Assembly (NCBI RefSeq): GCF_009832905.1
Contig: NZ_CP047135.1
Location: 3,822,001 to 3,886,000 of the forward strand
Length of the DNA: 64,000 nucleotides
Direction of reading: 5' to 3'
Source: Stenotrophomonas sp. 364
GTDB lineage: Bacteria > Pseudomonadota > Gammaproteobacteria > Xanthomonadales > Xanthomonadaceae
Shown here: positions 1-7,339 of the stretch, one piece after another
How positions within the stretch are numbered: the stretch's first letter is position 1
Layout: every line of letters begins with the position of its first letter
Position numbers and translations under genes: made by a program
Notes under the pieces: generated by a model
What the model was told of the DNA's origin: nothing
Seen by the model: only the letters and a program-made list of their open reading frames with translations
The model's database searches: none

Positions 1-1173
1 AACGCGGATGGCCACCGCTTCGATGTATTCGTGCGGTGGCCCGATGGAAGCATCGCGCGGCCGGTGATGATCGGCGTACAGGACCTGTACTCGGGAAAGT
101 TGCTCGGGCACCGCGTCGCGGCAACGGAGTCGGCGGATCTGGCGCGCCTCGCTTTCCGCGATGTCGTGGCGCGCTATGGCATCCCGGAAAAGGTCTGGCT
201 GGACAACGGTCGCGGCTTTGCCAGCAAGCTGCTGACCGGCGGCGCGCCGAATCGGTTCCGCTTCAGGATCCAGCCCGATGACCCCATCGGGGTGCTGACC
301 AGCATGGGCTGTGAAGTGCACTGGGCCTCGCCTTATCACGGGCAAGCCAAACCCATCGAGCGTGCCTGGCGCGATCTCTGCGACCGCGTTGCCCGACATC
401 CGGCCTGTGCCGGCGCCTACACCGGCAATACGCCCACGGCCAAGCCGGAAAACCATGGCAGCCGTGCCGTCGCGCTGGACGACTTCATCCGCCTGGTGGA
501 CACCGAAGTGCTTGCCCACAACGCACGCGAAGGCCGGCGCAGTCGTGTCTGCGGGGGGCAGCGAAGCTTCGACCAGGCCTTCGCGTCCAGCTACCAGCAG
601 TTCCCGGTGCGACGGGCGACGGGCGAGCAGCTGCGCCAGCTGATGCTGGCTGCCGAGCGGGTCACCAGCGACCCACGCGATGGCTGCGTGCGCCTGGGTG
701 GAAACCGGTACTGGTCCGCCTCCATCGCCCGCCATGCCGGCCAGAAGCTGATGCTGCGCTTCGATCCGGAACAGTTACACGCCAGCATAGAGGTCTATGC
801 CCTGTCCGGCGTCCATTTGGGAACGGCCGAGTGCATTGCCGCCGTCGGCTTTGCCGACACCGACGCAGCGCGTGAACACGCCCGGGCAAAACGGCAGTTC
901 GTGCGAGCCGCCAAGCAACAGCTCGCCGCCGAACGTCGCATGAAAGTGGCCAGCGTCGCCGCGCAGCTGCCCGGCCCGATCCCTGAAACCCTGCCACCAC
1001 CAGGCGTGGTGGCCCCACTTTTCGGCCAGGCACGGGCAAGGTCCGCAGCCCCCGCTCCCCTGCGCGCCACCGGCACCGACTCCGACCGCCACCAGGCCTT
1101 CAGCAGCCTGATGGAGAGGCTGGCCAACCAACACGCGCCGCCGCAGCGCCGCCCACCCGACCAGAACGAATGA
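1..1173 (+). CDS. Mu-type transposase MuA, 5'-truncated by window edge
   Basis: This is the catalytic core and C-terminal part of a MuA-family DDE transposase, which cuts and joins the prophage ends during replicative transposition. The frame is open to base 1, so the N-terminal end-binding domains lie outside the window. The three catalytic residues are visible: Asp in NADGH at bases 7-9, Asp in WLDNGRG at 202-204 and Glu in KPIERAW at 358-360. The segments GAPNRFRF, AKPIERAW and CGGQRSFDQAF match the conserved MuA core closely. The C-terminus is Pro/Arg rich, which is where MuA contacts MuB. The stop overlaps a possible ATG of the next frame, so the two genes form one operon. No sign of decay is seen in the visible part, so the enzyme may still be active. 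Confidence 0.93.
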   Translation, partial: NADGHRFDVFVRWPDGSIARPVMIGVQDLYSGKLLGHRVAATESADLARLAFRDVVARYGIPEKVWLDNGRGFASKLLTGGAPNRFRFRIQPDDPIGVLTSMGCEVHWASPYHGQAKPIERAWRDLCDRVARHPACAGAYTGNTPTAKPENHGSRAVALDDFIRLVDTEVLAHNAREGRRSRVCGGQRSFDQAFASSYQQFPVRRATGEQLRQLMLAAERVTSDPRDGCVRLGGNRYWSASIARHAGQKLMLRFDPEQLHASIEVYALSGVHLGTAECIAAVGFADTDAAREHARAKRQFVRAAKQQLAAERRMKVASVAAQLPGPIPETLPPPGVVAPLFGQARARSAAPAPLRATGTDSDRHQAFSSLMERLANQHAPPQRRPPDQNE

Positions 1174-1256
1174 GCCCGCCGTCCGCGCACCTGCCACCCC
1201 GCGACCGACCGCGTCCGAAGGGCGCACACCTCACCGCCATACACCAAGGAGATCCC

Positions 1257-2240
1257 GTGGAAACCGCCCCTCCCGCCACCGCCGCCCCACCCGTGCCCAC
1301 CGAGATCACCGCCGATGCGGTGTTCACGCTGCGCGAGCGTGTGCGCATGATCGCCGAAGCCGGCAATGGCTACAGCCAGGCGCGTATTGCCAAGGAAAGC
1401 GCCATTTCCGGCGCGACGCTGAGCCAGTTCCTGGCCGGCAGCTACGCCGGCAACATCCAGGCCGTCGCCCGCAAGGTGCAGGTCTGGCTGGACCATCACC
1501 AGGCCAAAGCCAACGGGGAGACCCTTCCCGCAGCCCCGCATTGGGTGGATACGCCGACAAGCCGACGCATCATCAACGATCTGCGCTACGCGCAGTTGGC
1601 CGCCGACCTGGTGCTGATCGTCGGCAGCGCCGGTGTCGGCAAGACCAAGGCCATCGCCCGGTACCAGACTCTCTCGCCCAACGTGTGGCATGTGGAGATG
1701 TCGGCAGCCACCGCCTCCCTGCTGCGCTCGCTGGAGGAGATCGCCCTGCGCGTGGGCATCAAGGAACCGCCCATCGGTGCAGCCGCCCTGCAGCGCGCCA
1801 TTGCCGCGCGCATCGGCGGGTGTGGCGGCCTGCTGGTGATCGATGAAGCGCAGCACCTGACGGTACAGGCCTTGGACCAGGTCCGCTGGTTCAACGACAA
1901 GTGTGCCGTGGGAGTGGTGCTGTGCGGGAACGATCGCGTCTATACCCAGATGACAGGGGGCAACCGCGCCGCACACCTGGACCGGCTCTACTCGCGCGTG
2001 GGCAAGAAGACCCACCTCAAACGCGCCTGTGTGGGCGATGCCGATGCGTTGATCAAGGCATGGGGAATCGATGACAGCCGCTGCCACGCCTGCATCCGGC
2101 GCGTGGCAATGAGGCCCGGGGCGTTACGCGCACTGAACAAGGTCCTGCGACTGGCGGCCACCTACGCCCAAGCCAGCAGGAAGCGACTGGATGCCGAGGT
2201 GATCGATGCGGCTGCGCTGGAGCTGGGCGTATTCGAATGA
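1257..2240 (+). CDS. MuB-like AAA+ transposition target protein
   Basis: ATP-dependent DNA-binding partner of the transposase; in Mu, MuB picks target DNA and stimulates MuA. The product is 327 residues, close to the 312 of MuB. Near the N-terminus a helix-turn-helix is visible (segment around ARIAKESAISGATLSQFL), then a Walker A motif GSAGVGKT at residues 123-130 and a Walker B motif LLVIDE at 192-197. I chose the GTG at 1257 because AAGGAG stands six bases before it; an in-frame ATG at 1170 overlapping the MuA stop lacks a good ribosome site and adds a Pro-rich stretch unlike the family. Confidence 0.9.
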   Translation: METAPPATAAPPVPTEITADAVFTLRERVRMIAEAGNGYSQARIAKESAISGATLSQFLAGSYAGNIQAVARKVQVWLDHHQAKANGETLPAAPHWVDTPTSRRIINDLRYAQLAADLVLIVGSAGVGKTKAIARYQTLSPNVWHVEMSAATASLLRSLEEIALRVGIKEPPIGAAALQRAIAARIGGCGGLLVIDEAQHLTVQALDQVRWFNDKCAVGVVLCGNDRVYTQMTGGNRAAHLDRLYSRVGKKTHLKRACVGDADALIKAWGIDDSRCHACIRRVAMRPGALRALNKVLRLAATYAQASRKRLDAEVIDAAALELGVFE

Positions 2241-2329
2241 GCCGCCGCCCTGAGACTGCGTCCCGCAGTCAAACACCTCTGGCGCGCAGGACTGTTGCCG
2301 CCAGCACTCCCCCTTTCGGAGACATTCGC

Positions 2330-2626
2330 ATGGATTCCAACCCGTCATCTCTACACGCGCACGTCCTGGCCCAACTGCAGGCCTGCCACATGTCCGTCCA
2401 GGAACTTGCCAGGCAGGGCCTGTGCGCACGACGGGTGTGCATTGGCGAGCGCAGGGCGGTGATCCTGATCGACCCGCCGCTGGCCAACACGTTCCTGCAT
2501 GGCGCCATGCGTCGTCGTGAAACCATCAACCACGTCACCCGCACCGTCATGGCCGCGCCCTTGCATGGCTGCCAGGTCGAATGGGAAGTGAGCGAATGCC
2601 GCGACCTTGTGACGGTACAGGCATGA
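2330..2626 (+). CDS. hypothetical phage early protein
   Basis: A 98-residue product with no family I recognise. The ATG at 2330 follows a CGGAGA ribosome site; an upstream in-frame ATG at 2237 overlaps the MuB stop but has no such site. The middle contains a short Arg/Cys-rich patch (QGLCARRVCIGERR) and then VILIDPPLANTF. It ends by a four-base ATGA overlap with the next gene, so the two are translationally coupled. Position between MuB and the DUF3164 gene is where Mu relatives hold small, fast-changing early genes. Confidence 0.7.
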   Translation: MDSNPSSLHAHVLAQLQACHMSVQELARQGLCARRVCIGERRAVILIDPPLANTFLHGAMRRRETINHVTRTVMAAPLHGCQVEWEVSECRDLVTVQA

Positions 2627-3111
2627 ACATGGCATGCCTGGAGACCGCCCAGGTGCAGACACACGCCGAGCGGGCGCTTGCCTGCGAGCTCGAGAATGCG
2701 TGCAGTGCAGCGATGAGGATCCTGACGGCGCTGGATCAGTCCAACGGAGTGGTGGCGTCTTCCGCACTGGTGCGCGTGGTACCCGACGCGACGCCCCTTG
2801 TCGGCTTCCTCGTTTCGCTTCGCCTCCACGAGGCAGGACTGGTGAAGATCGCCGGGGCCGGGCCGGCACAGCGGATCGAGCTGACCGATGCAGGTCGTCG
2901 GGCCGCCCAGGCCGCCACGCCACGCCCGATCCGCCGACCTGATGGGCTCTCGTTCGATGTGCGCCTGCACGCCGTTCTCCAGGATCTGGAGGACGCGCTC
3001 AATGATGCCTGCGATGCACGACGACCCCACGTCGCGCTCCGCCATCTGCTGGCCGCGCGATCGTCGGTTGCCAAGGCCATCACCGGCTTTTTTCCCCAGC
3101 ACCATCCCTGA
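2623..3111 (+). CDS. hypothetical phage protein, possible winged helix
   Basis: A 162-residue product starting at the ATG that overlaps the previous stop. Residues about 30-90 have the rhythm of a winged-helix fold: a helical stretch, a Ser-Ala-Leu helix, then a Val/Leu strand ending LVKIAG....RIELTDAGRR, which resembles the wing and 'LTxxG' segment of many transcription factors. The C-terminal half is helical with no known motif. Function is unknown; a regulator is a guess from shape only. Confidence 0.65.
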   Translation: MNMACLETAQVQTHAERALACELENACSAAMRILTALDQSNGVVASSALVRVVPDATPLVGFLVSLRLHEAGLVKIAGAGPAQRIELTDAGRRAAQAATPRPIRRPDGLSFDVRLHAVLQDLEDALNDACDARRPHVALRHLLAARSSVAKAITGFFPQHHP

Positions 3112-3146
3112 TTCGAGATATTTCCATGAACCAACAGGAGATCCAC

Positions 3147-3755
3147 ATGAACGGCATTCCGCACGGCTATCGGCAGGACCCGCAAGGTCGTCTGGTCGAT
3201 GAAAGTCGGATCAAACCCATCGACCTGCTGCGTGACCAGCTGGTCACGGAACTGGTGGCCGAAGCCAAGCAGACGCAGGCGGCGCTGCGCAGCTTCAAAG
3301 ACCGTGCGTTCAACAACGTCGATGCATTCGTCCAGCTGAGCATCGAGCAGTACCGTGCACCATTGGGCGGGAAAAAGGGCAACGTCACGCTGATGTCTTT
3401 CGATGGTCGCTACAAGGTCGTCCGCCAGATCCAGGAGTCGATCCGCTTCGACGAGCGTTTGCAAGCGGCAAAGGCACTCATCGACATGTGCCTCGTGGAG
3501 TGGACCGAGGGTGCGCGCCATGAGCTGCGCGCCATCATCAACGACGCCTTTCGCGTCGATCAGCAGGGCAACATCCGCACCACCCAGGTCCTTGGCCTGC
3601 GCCGCCTGCCGATCGAAGATCCGCGCTGGCTGCGTGCGATGGCCGCGATCGGCGATGCGGTCCAGATCGTTGGCAGTAAGGCGTATGTACGCGCCTACGA
3701 ACGCGACGAGCAGGGGCGGTACCAGGCCATTGCACTGGATATGGCCAGTGCCTGA
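3147..3755 (+). CDS. DUF3164 family phage protein
   Basis: Member of DUF3164, a family found almost only in the early region of Mu-like prophages and of unknown role. The N-terminus NGIPHGYRQDPQGRLVDES and the block IKPIDLLRDQLV are typical. The ATG at 3147 has AGGAG seven bases upstream and matches the usual family start; another in-frame ATG at 3126 would add seven residues and has a weaker site. Product about 202 residues. Confidence 0.87.
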   Translation: MNGIPHGYRQDPQGRLVDESRIKPIDLLRDQLVTELVAEAKQTQAALRSFKDRAFNNVDAFVQLSIEQYRAPLGGKKGNVTLMSFDGRYKVVRQIQESIRFDERLQAAKALIDMCLVEWTEGARHELRAIINDAFRVDQQGNIRTTQVLGLRRLPIEDPRWLRAMAAIGDAVQIVGSKAYVRAYERDEQGRYQAIALDMASA

Positions 3756-3833
3756 GCGAGTTGGCCAAGGACGGCGGCGCCCAGTGGCTGGGCGCGGCCA
3801 CACCGGCCGTTGCAGCCATTGAGAGCAGTGACG

Positions 3834-4256
3834 ATGAATGACGGGATCCAACATACAGATGGCAACACGCCACCGGCCGCAACGGACGAGACGGCGCTTG
3901 CACCGACTGCACGACGATGGGCGCCGGCGCTGGCCGCATTCGTCGAGGTCATGAACAGTGCTCTTCAGAAACAAGGGCTGACGGAGGCGCAGGCCGCCAA
4001 GCTGGCAACAGCCGGCGTACTTGCGCTGGCTTCGTACCTGGGCGGTCGCCAGTTCTACCTGCCGCGTGGCGAGCGGCTGCGCAAGGCATTGCGCGATGCG
4101 GAGATCTACCAGCGCGCCAAGCGCGGCAACATCCAGCAACTGGCTGCCGAATACGGCCTGTCGGACATCTACATCTACAAGATCTGCCGCATCCAGCGCG
4201 CCCTCCACCGGGAAAAGATCCAGTCCCGGTTCGATTTCGACGACGCCGCTCCCTGA
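3834..4256 (+). CDS. Mor/C-family transcription activator
   Basis: A 140-residue relative of Mu Mor and C, which bind a dyad upstream of phage middle/late promoters as dimers and recruit the host RNA polymerase. The family signature is clear: a Gly-Gly-x-Gln-Phe-Tyr-Leu-Pro-Arg-Gly dimerisation strand near residues 65-75, then RDAEIYQRAKRGN and the helix-turn-helix ELAAEYGLSDIYIYKICR-like segment. Only one such gene is visible, so it probably does both the Mor and C jobs. The first of two matching dyads lies 48 bases after its stop. Regulation of this gene itself is not visible in the window. Confidence 0.88.
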   Translation: MNDGIQHTDGNTPPAATDETALAPTARRWAPALAAFVEVMNSALQKQGLTEAQAAKLATAGVLALASYLGGRQFYLPRGERLRKALRDAEIYQRAKRGNIQQLAAEYGLSDIYIYKICRIQRALHREKIQSRFDFDDAAP

Positions 4257-4302
4257 AGCGCTGCGGCGCTGCCTGGCCAGCGCGCGTCCCTGCACCGTTT
4301 TT
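4257..4302 (+). terminator. possible terminator after the mor-like gene
   Basis: A hairpin AGCGC-TGCG-GCGCT starts one base after the stop codon, and a GTTTTT tract ends at 4301, just before the activator dyad. The U-tract is about 27 bases from the stem, so it is not a classical intrinsic terminator; a second weak pairing (GCTG...CAGC) lies between. Confidence 0.35.
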
Positions 4303-4303
4303 C

Positions 4304-4355
4304 ACTAGCCCAGGTTAGTTCCGCGGCAACAGCAGGCACAGAGATAGTGGACCCA
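4304..4355 (+). promoter_or_regulatory. activator dyad and late promoter for lysis genes
   Basis: ACTAGC-CCAG-GTTAGT (4304-4319, centre 4311.5) is a near-perfect dyad. A -10-like GATAGT lies at 4343-4348, which puts the start of transcription at about 4355, so the dyad is centred at -43.5. That is the position reported for Mor on the Mu middle promoter. A second copy with identical geometry lies at 7169. No -35 box is evident, as expected for an activator-dependent promoter. The predicted +1 is the A of an ATG. Confidence 0.65.
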
Positions 4356-4441
4356 TGGAGTGGCGTGCCGACACCGGCCCGGCTACGTCCCACCGGCAGC
4401 GTCGTACCCGCTGCCCACCGTCCCTGCTTGGAGCCGCAACC

Positions 4442-4756
4442 ATGTTTCCCTCCGTATCTGGATTGTTCGCCAGCCTTTGCACCCGCTTTGAGCGCGCGGG
4501 CTACATGTGGGCATGGCTGCTGTTGAGCATTCTCCTGCTGGGGGCGGTGGCCGGGCTGAACCCGGTCCTGATCGCCAGCTACGCATGGGCGGCCAGCAAG
4601 ATCACGATGGCCGCCGTCATCGGCTATGGGGTGGATTGGGCTGCCTTCCGCGGCGGAGATCCCCGCCATCTGGAAGGCATCGAGAAATCGATGGCACAGT
4701 CGCGGCGGGTCATGCTGATCGCAGCGGCCATGATCGCAGCGGGTCTGATCGGATGA
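4442..4756 (+). CDS. phage holin
   Basis: A 104-residue inner-membrane protein with an N-terminal amphipathic stretch, a hydrophobic segment around residues 22-50 (WAWLLLSILLLGAVAGL), a second around 52-65 and a third at the C-terminus. Length, the LNPVLIASYAW region and location fit the putative holins of Mu-like siphoviruses. Holins make the membrane lesions that release the endolysin. GGAG stands before the chosen ATG at 4442. The same frame is open back to an ATG at 4355, exactly at the predicted transcription start, giving a possible 133-residue form with a basic 29-residue extension. The stop overlaps the endolysin start (ATGA). Confidence 0.82.
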   Translation: MFPSVSGLFASLCTRFERAGYMWAWLLLSILLLGAVAGLNPVLIASYAWAASKITMAAVIGYGVDWAAFRGGDPRHLEGIEKSMAQSRRVMLIAAAMIAAGLIG

Positions 4757-5439
4757 ACACGTCGGCCGACCGCGCTGCCGTTGGACTGGGCACGGCCCTG
4801 ACCACGCTGCTGGCCCTGGCATCGATCATGCCCAGCGCGGCGATCGCCGCTGCGCCTGGCAGGACCGGGACCGTCCGGATCGCACCCTCGTCAGCGCTGT
4901 ACCGGCATCGCGTGGAACAGGCTGTCACCCGTGCCTGGGGCGTTGAAGGCTCCAGTGCCCGCCTGGCCGCCCAGTTGCACCAGGAGTCCGGGTTCCGGGC
5001 CGATGCCACCTCGAAGGTCGGCGCACTTGGCATTGCCCAGTTCATGCCACGAACTGCGACCTGGATAGCCAGCGTGTATCCGCAGGACCTGGCTGGGTTC
5101 GACCCATGGAATGCACAGCAGGCGATCCTGGCAGCCGCGCTTTACGACCGCTGGCTGCTGGATCGGGTCGTGCCGCTCGGACCTGGGAGGGTCTCGGCGT
5201 GCAGCCGCTGGGCATTCGCGCTACGTGCGTACAACGGCGGGGAGAAGGCCCTCGAGCGCGAACGCCAACTGGCCCGGTCAGCAGGGAGCGACCCTGATGA
5301 TTGGCTGCAGGTGGCCCGCTACCGCAGCCGTCTGGAGTGGGCGCATCGGGAGAACGTCGGGTACTCCCGACGGATCCTGTTGGACCTGGAGCCGGCCTAT
5401 CTGGCCGCTGGCTGGACGGGGTCATCGCCATGTTTGTAG
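4753..5439 (+). CDS. endolysin, lytic transglycosylase (SLT) fold
   Basis: A 228-residue murein-cleaving enzyme of the soluble lytic transglycosylase type. A signal-like hydrophobic stretch ends near residue 33 (ALASIMPSAAIAAA), so export by Sec or signal-arrest release is likely. The catalytic Glu is in LHQESGFRADA, followed by VGALGIAQFMPRTA, the hallmark SLT block, and by RAYNGG. The gene overlaps the holin stop by four bases and runs ten bases into the i-spanin gene. It is the wall-cutting step of the lysis cassette. Confidence 0.92.
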   Translation: MNTSADRAAVGLGTALTTLLALASIMPSAAIAAAPGRTGTVRIAPSSALYRHRVEQAVTRAWGVEGSSARLAAQLHQESGFRADATSKVGALGIAQFMPRTATWIASVYPQDLAGFDPWNAQQAILAAALYDRWLLDRVVPLGPGRVSACSRWAFALRAYNGGEKALERERQLARSAGSDPDDWLQVARYRSRLEWAHRENVGYSRRILLDLEPAYLAAGWTGSSPCL

Positions 5440-5903
5440 CGCCCCCCCTCATTGCGCGCATGGCCCGGCTCGGCAGCCTGGCGCTGGTCGCCGCAGTACT
5501 CGGCTTCTGGGCCGGGACGCGCTGGAGCCAGGGCGCCAAGGCACGGCACGAACAGGCGCGGCAGCAGGCGTACATCGTCCAGCTGCAGCGTGATGTGGAC
5601 CGGCTCCGCGCGAATTCGGTTCAGGCCCTGATGGACTACGCCGCTGCGGCGGGACGACTTGATGATATTGCCGATGCACTGGAGCAGGACCGTGAACAGA
5701 CCCGATTGCATGCCGAACGACAGCGCACCTCGCTGGCAGCGCTGCTGGATAGCCAGCCTCGGTTACGCAGTCAGCCTGCTGGCGATGACCTCCTGCAGCA
5801 CTGGAACCGCAGCAATGCAGGCAGGGCTACCGCCCCCGCCGCCCCTGCAGATCCCCTCCAGCCTGGCGCAGCCATGCCCGCCGCTGCCGGCGGCCGCCGA
5901 TGA
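5430..5903 (+). CDS. i-spanin (Rz-like inner-membrane spanin)
   Basis: A 157-residue protein with one N-terminal membrane helix ([19 protein letters not shown], about residues 14-32), then a long periplasmic helical region rich in Gln, Arg and Leu, as in Rz. Spanins fuse the inner and outer membranes at the end of lysis. The ATG at 5430 overlaps the end of the endolysin gene. The lipoprotein partner is encoded in another frame starting inside this gene. Confidence 0.8.
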   Translation: MFVAPPLIARMARLGSLALVAAVLGFWAGTRWSQGAKARHEQARQQAYIVQLQRDVDRLRANSVQALMDYAAAAGRLDDIADALEQDREQTRLHAERQRTSLAALLDSQPRLRSQPAGDDLLQHWNRSNAGRATAPAAPADPLQPGAAMPAAAGGRR

Positions 5904-6090
5904 TCGCTGGGCAACGCTTCTGGCTAACCACGACTTGGTGACACGCGCCTACCATGACTGCCGCGCAGGCAAACACGCGTTGGTCCAGGCCATGCACGAA
6001 TGGGAGTCCACTGCCTGGCGCTGGTATTGCAGTGCGCTGCCGGCCGGTACTCGGCCGGGACAGTGCCGCAGCGGCGCGTCGACCCCATGA
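5710..6090 (+). CDS. o-spanin (Rz1-like lipoprotein), nested
   Basis: A lipoprotein of about 126 residues read in a different frame, with more than half of it inside the i-spanin gene. A signal peptide ends in a lipobox LLAMTSC followed by STG, so the mature form starts at Cys and is anchored to a membrane. A Pro-rich run (LPPPPPLQIP) follows, typical of Rz1. The start is uncertain: 5710 is used here, and an in-frame ATG at 5659 is possible. The nested arrangement is the usual one for Rz/Rz1 pairs. Confidence 0.78.
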   Translation: MPNDSAPRWQRCWIASLGYAVSLLAMTSCSTGTAAMQAGLPPPPPLQIPSSLAQPCPPLPAAADDRWATLLANHDLVTRAYHDCRAGKHALVQAMHEWESTAWRWYCSALPAGTRPGQCRSGASTP

Positions 6091-6109
6091 ACGCACGCGA
6101 CGCACGTCA

Positions 6110-6370
6110 ATGATCGGGACGGATCTGGCCTTGCTGGCGGTACTGATGGTGGTGGCCTTGTTGAACCTGGGGCAGAGCCTGGTGTTGGCGTCGCGGCACA
6201 ACACCCTGCAGGAGCGCATCGCACGGCTGGAGGCGTACCAGCAGACCAACCTGACCCACGCCGAAACCCGAGCCATCTACCAACGGCTGTCCTCGATGGA
6301 AGGCCAGATCGAAACCACCCATACCTTGCTCAAGACCGTGCAGGAACATTTGCTGGAGAGAGATGCATGA
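6110..6370 (+). CDS. small membrane protein, Mu gp25-like (DUF2730-type)
   Basis: An 86-residue product with one N-terminal membrane helix (LALLAVLMVVALLNLGQSLVLA) followed by a coiled-coil segment (LQERIARLEAYQQ ... LSSMEGQIETTHTLLKTVQEHLL). This architecture and the position just after the lysis genes and before a gp26-like gene fit the DUF2730/Mu gp25 family; its role in the phage is unknown. The stop overlaps the next start (ATGA). Confidence 0.65.
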   Translation: MIGTDLALLAVLMVVALLNLGQSLVLASRHNTLQERIARLEAYQQTNLTHAETRAIYQRLSSMEGQIETTHTLLKTVQEHLLERDA

Positions 6371-6672
6371 CCACGAAGTCCTTCGCCGATCACCTGCGTG
6401 AAGATCGTCGCCTGGTGATTCTACGGATCCTGTGCGATCTGCCCGGATACCGCGCAAACAGCTCCCAACTGCATGCCGCGCTGTACCACCTGGCTGTCGC
6501 CAGTTCGCGTGACGACGTGCATACCGACCTGCACTGGCTGCAGGAACAGGGATTGCTCCGCCTGCATGAAACGATGCCCGACCTGCAGGCGGCCGAACTC
6601 ACCCCGCGTGGCCATGATGTGGCCAAGGGCCTTGCCATGACACCCGGTGTGAGCCGACCAGGCCCACGCTGA
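6367..6672 (+). CDS. VpaChn25_0724 / Mu gp26-like phage protein
   Basis: A 101-residue protein with the pattern of the VpaChn25_0724 family found in Mu-like phages: LREDRRLVILRIL, SRDDVHTDLHWLQEQGLLRL, a final LTPRGHDVAKGLA and GVSRPGP. It looks like a small winged helix. In Mu relatives the next genes are DUF3486 and the terminase; here it is the last gene before a non-coding stretch and then the tail genes, so it marks the left edge of the missing head module. Confidence 0.82.
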   Translation: MTTKSFADHLREDRRLVILRILCDLPGYRANSSQLHAALYHLAVASSRDDVHTDLHWLQEQGLLRLHETMPDLQAAELTPRGHDVAKGLAMTPGVSRPGPR

Positions 6673-6678
6673 CAACAC

Positions 6679-6700
6679 ACCGCGCGTGGAGGTGCGCGGT
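6679..6700 (+). terminator. hairpin after the gp26-like gene
   Basis: A perfect seven-base stem ACCGCGC / GCGCGGT with an eight-base loop, six bases after the stop codon. There is no U-tract, so it is either a weak terminator or an RNA-stabilising hairpin that closes the lysis transcript. Confidence 0.4.
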
Positions 6701-7168
6701 CCTCGCACTTGCCGCCCGCCCCGCCTTGCCCCTGCCCCTGCCCACCAGACTGTCCTGACCGTGCCCCGCCCGCCTGCTGCCCCAGGTGGGCGCGTCCGTT
6801 GCGCAGACCATCCGCCCCTGTGTCCGCTTCCAGGGCCGCTGCACGCCTGTCTTCTTTTCCCTCCCGTCCACCCCATGCGAGCACCGCTCGCCGGGTGGGC
6901 CGACGTGCGACGACGGCGCTGACCGCGAACGCACCCGCAGCGCTGTAAGCCTTCCCACCGCCGCGCCCCGCCCGGGGTGCCCGGCCTGCCCTCGAATGGG
7001 CACCACGAGCGATTTAAACGCCTTTCAAACGCCGTTGATCCTGGCCGCCTGCGCACCGCGTGGGGGCGGCGGGCACGCATGGGCGTGCGCACCACCACGA
7101 CCCACATACCTGGTCCAGCCAACGCAGCCCTGCCCCCGGTGCCGCTGGATCGCCGAACGGTCGAATTC
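6701..7168 (+). other. non-coding stretch in place of the head module
   Basis: About 470 bases without a gene I can support. Open frames on both strands are short, Pro/Arg-rich and lack ribosome sites. It includes a locally AT-richer spot (ATTTAAACGCCTTTCAAACG near 7012-7031). It sits exactly where Mu-like phages have DUF3486, terminase, portal, MuF, protease and capsid genes, so it may be the scar of their loss, or a leader for the tail operon. Confidence 0.6.
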
Positions 7169-7220
7169 ACTAACAGCGGTTAGTCCCGGCCCGAGTGACC
7201 GGACGCCAACACTGGGCCCA
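7169..7220 (+). promoter_or_regulatory. activator dyad and late promoter for tail genes
   Basis: ACTAAC-AGCG-GTTAGT (7169-7184) is a perfect dyad centred at 7176.5. A weak -10-like AACACT lies at 7208-7213, and a start of transcription at 7220 would centre the dyad at -43.5. Aligned with the copy at 4304, the spacing to the CCCATG is identical to the base, and the segment A-x-A-x-TGG-(A/G)-CCCATG is shared. The same Mor-like protein probably switches on both operons. Confidence 0.68.
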
Positions 7221-7339
7221 TGACGAAACACCTGCTACCGACACCCCGCCGCAACCCGGACCGACGCGCCTTCCAGGACGACACCGTGTGTTGCAGCCCC
7301 CACGCCCAGGGCGTGGTCCTGCCCAGGAGCATCCGATGA
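7220..7339 (+). CDS. possible leaderless 39-residue ORF, coupled to tail genes
   Basis: An ATG at the predicted transcription start opens a 39-codon frame (MTKHLLPTPRRNPDRRAFQ at its start) that ends in a four-base ATGA overlap with the tail terminator gene. It is basic and has no recognised family. The overlap suggests it could act as a leader peptide that brings ribosomes to the tail genes. There is no ribosome site, so it would need leaderless initiation. Confidence 0.35.
   Translation: MTKHLLPTPRRNPDRRAFQDDTVCCSPHAQGVVLPRSIR

Noticed and set aside
795..2087. A 430-codon - strand open frame opposite MuA/MuB
   Set aside because: Shadow of the transposition genes, with no domain or start signal.
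6390..7170. - strand open frames covering the gap before the tail operon
   Set aside because: Gly/Arg-rich, no ribosome site, and partly antisense to the gp26-like gene; not enough to call a gene in the gap.
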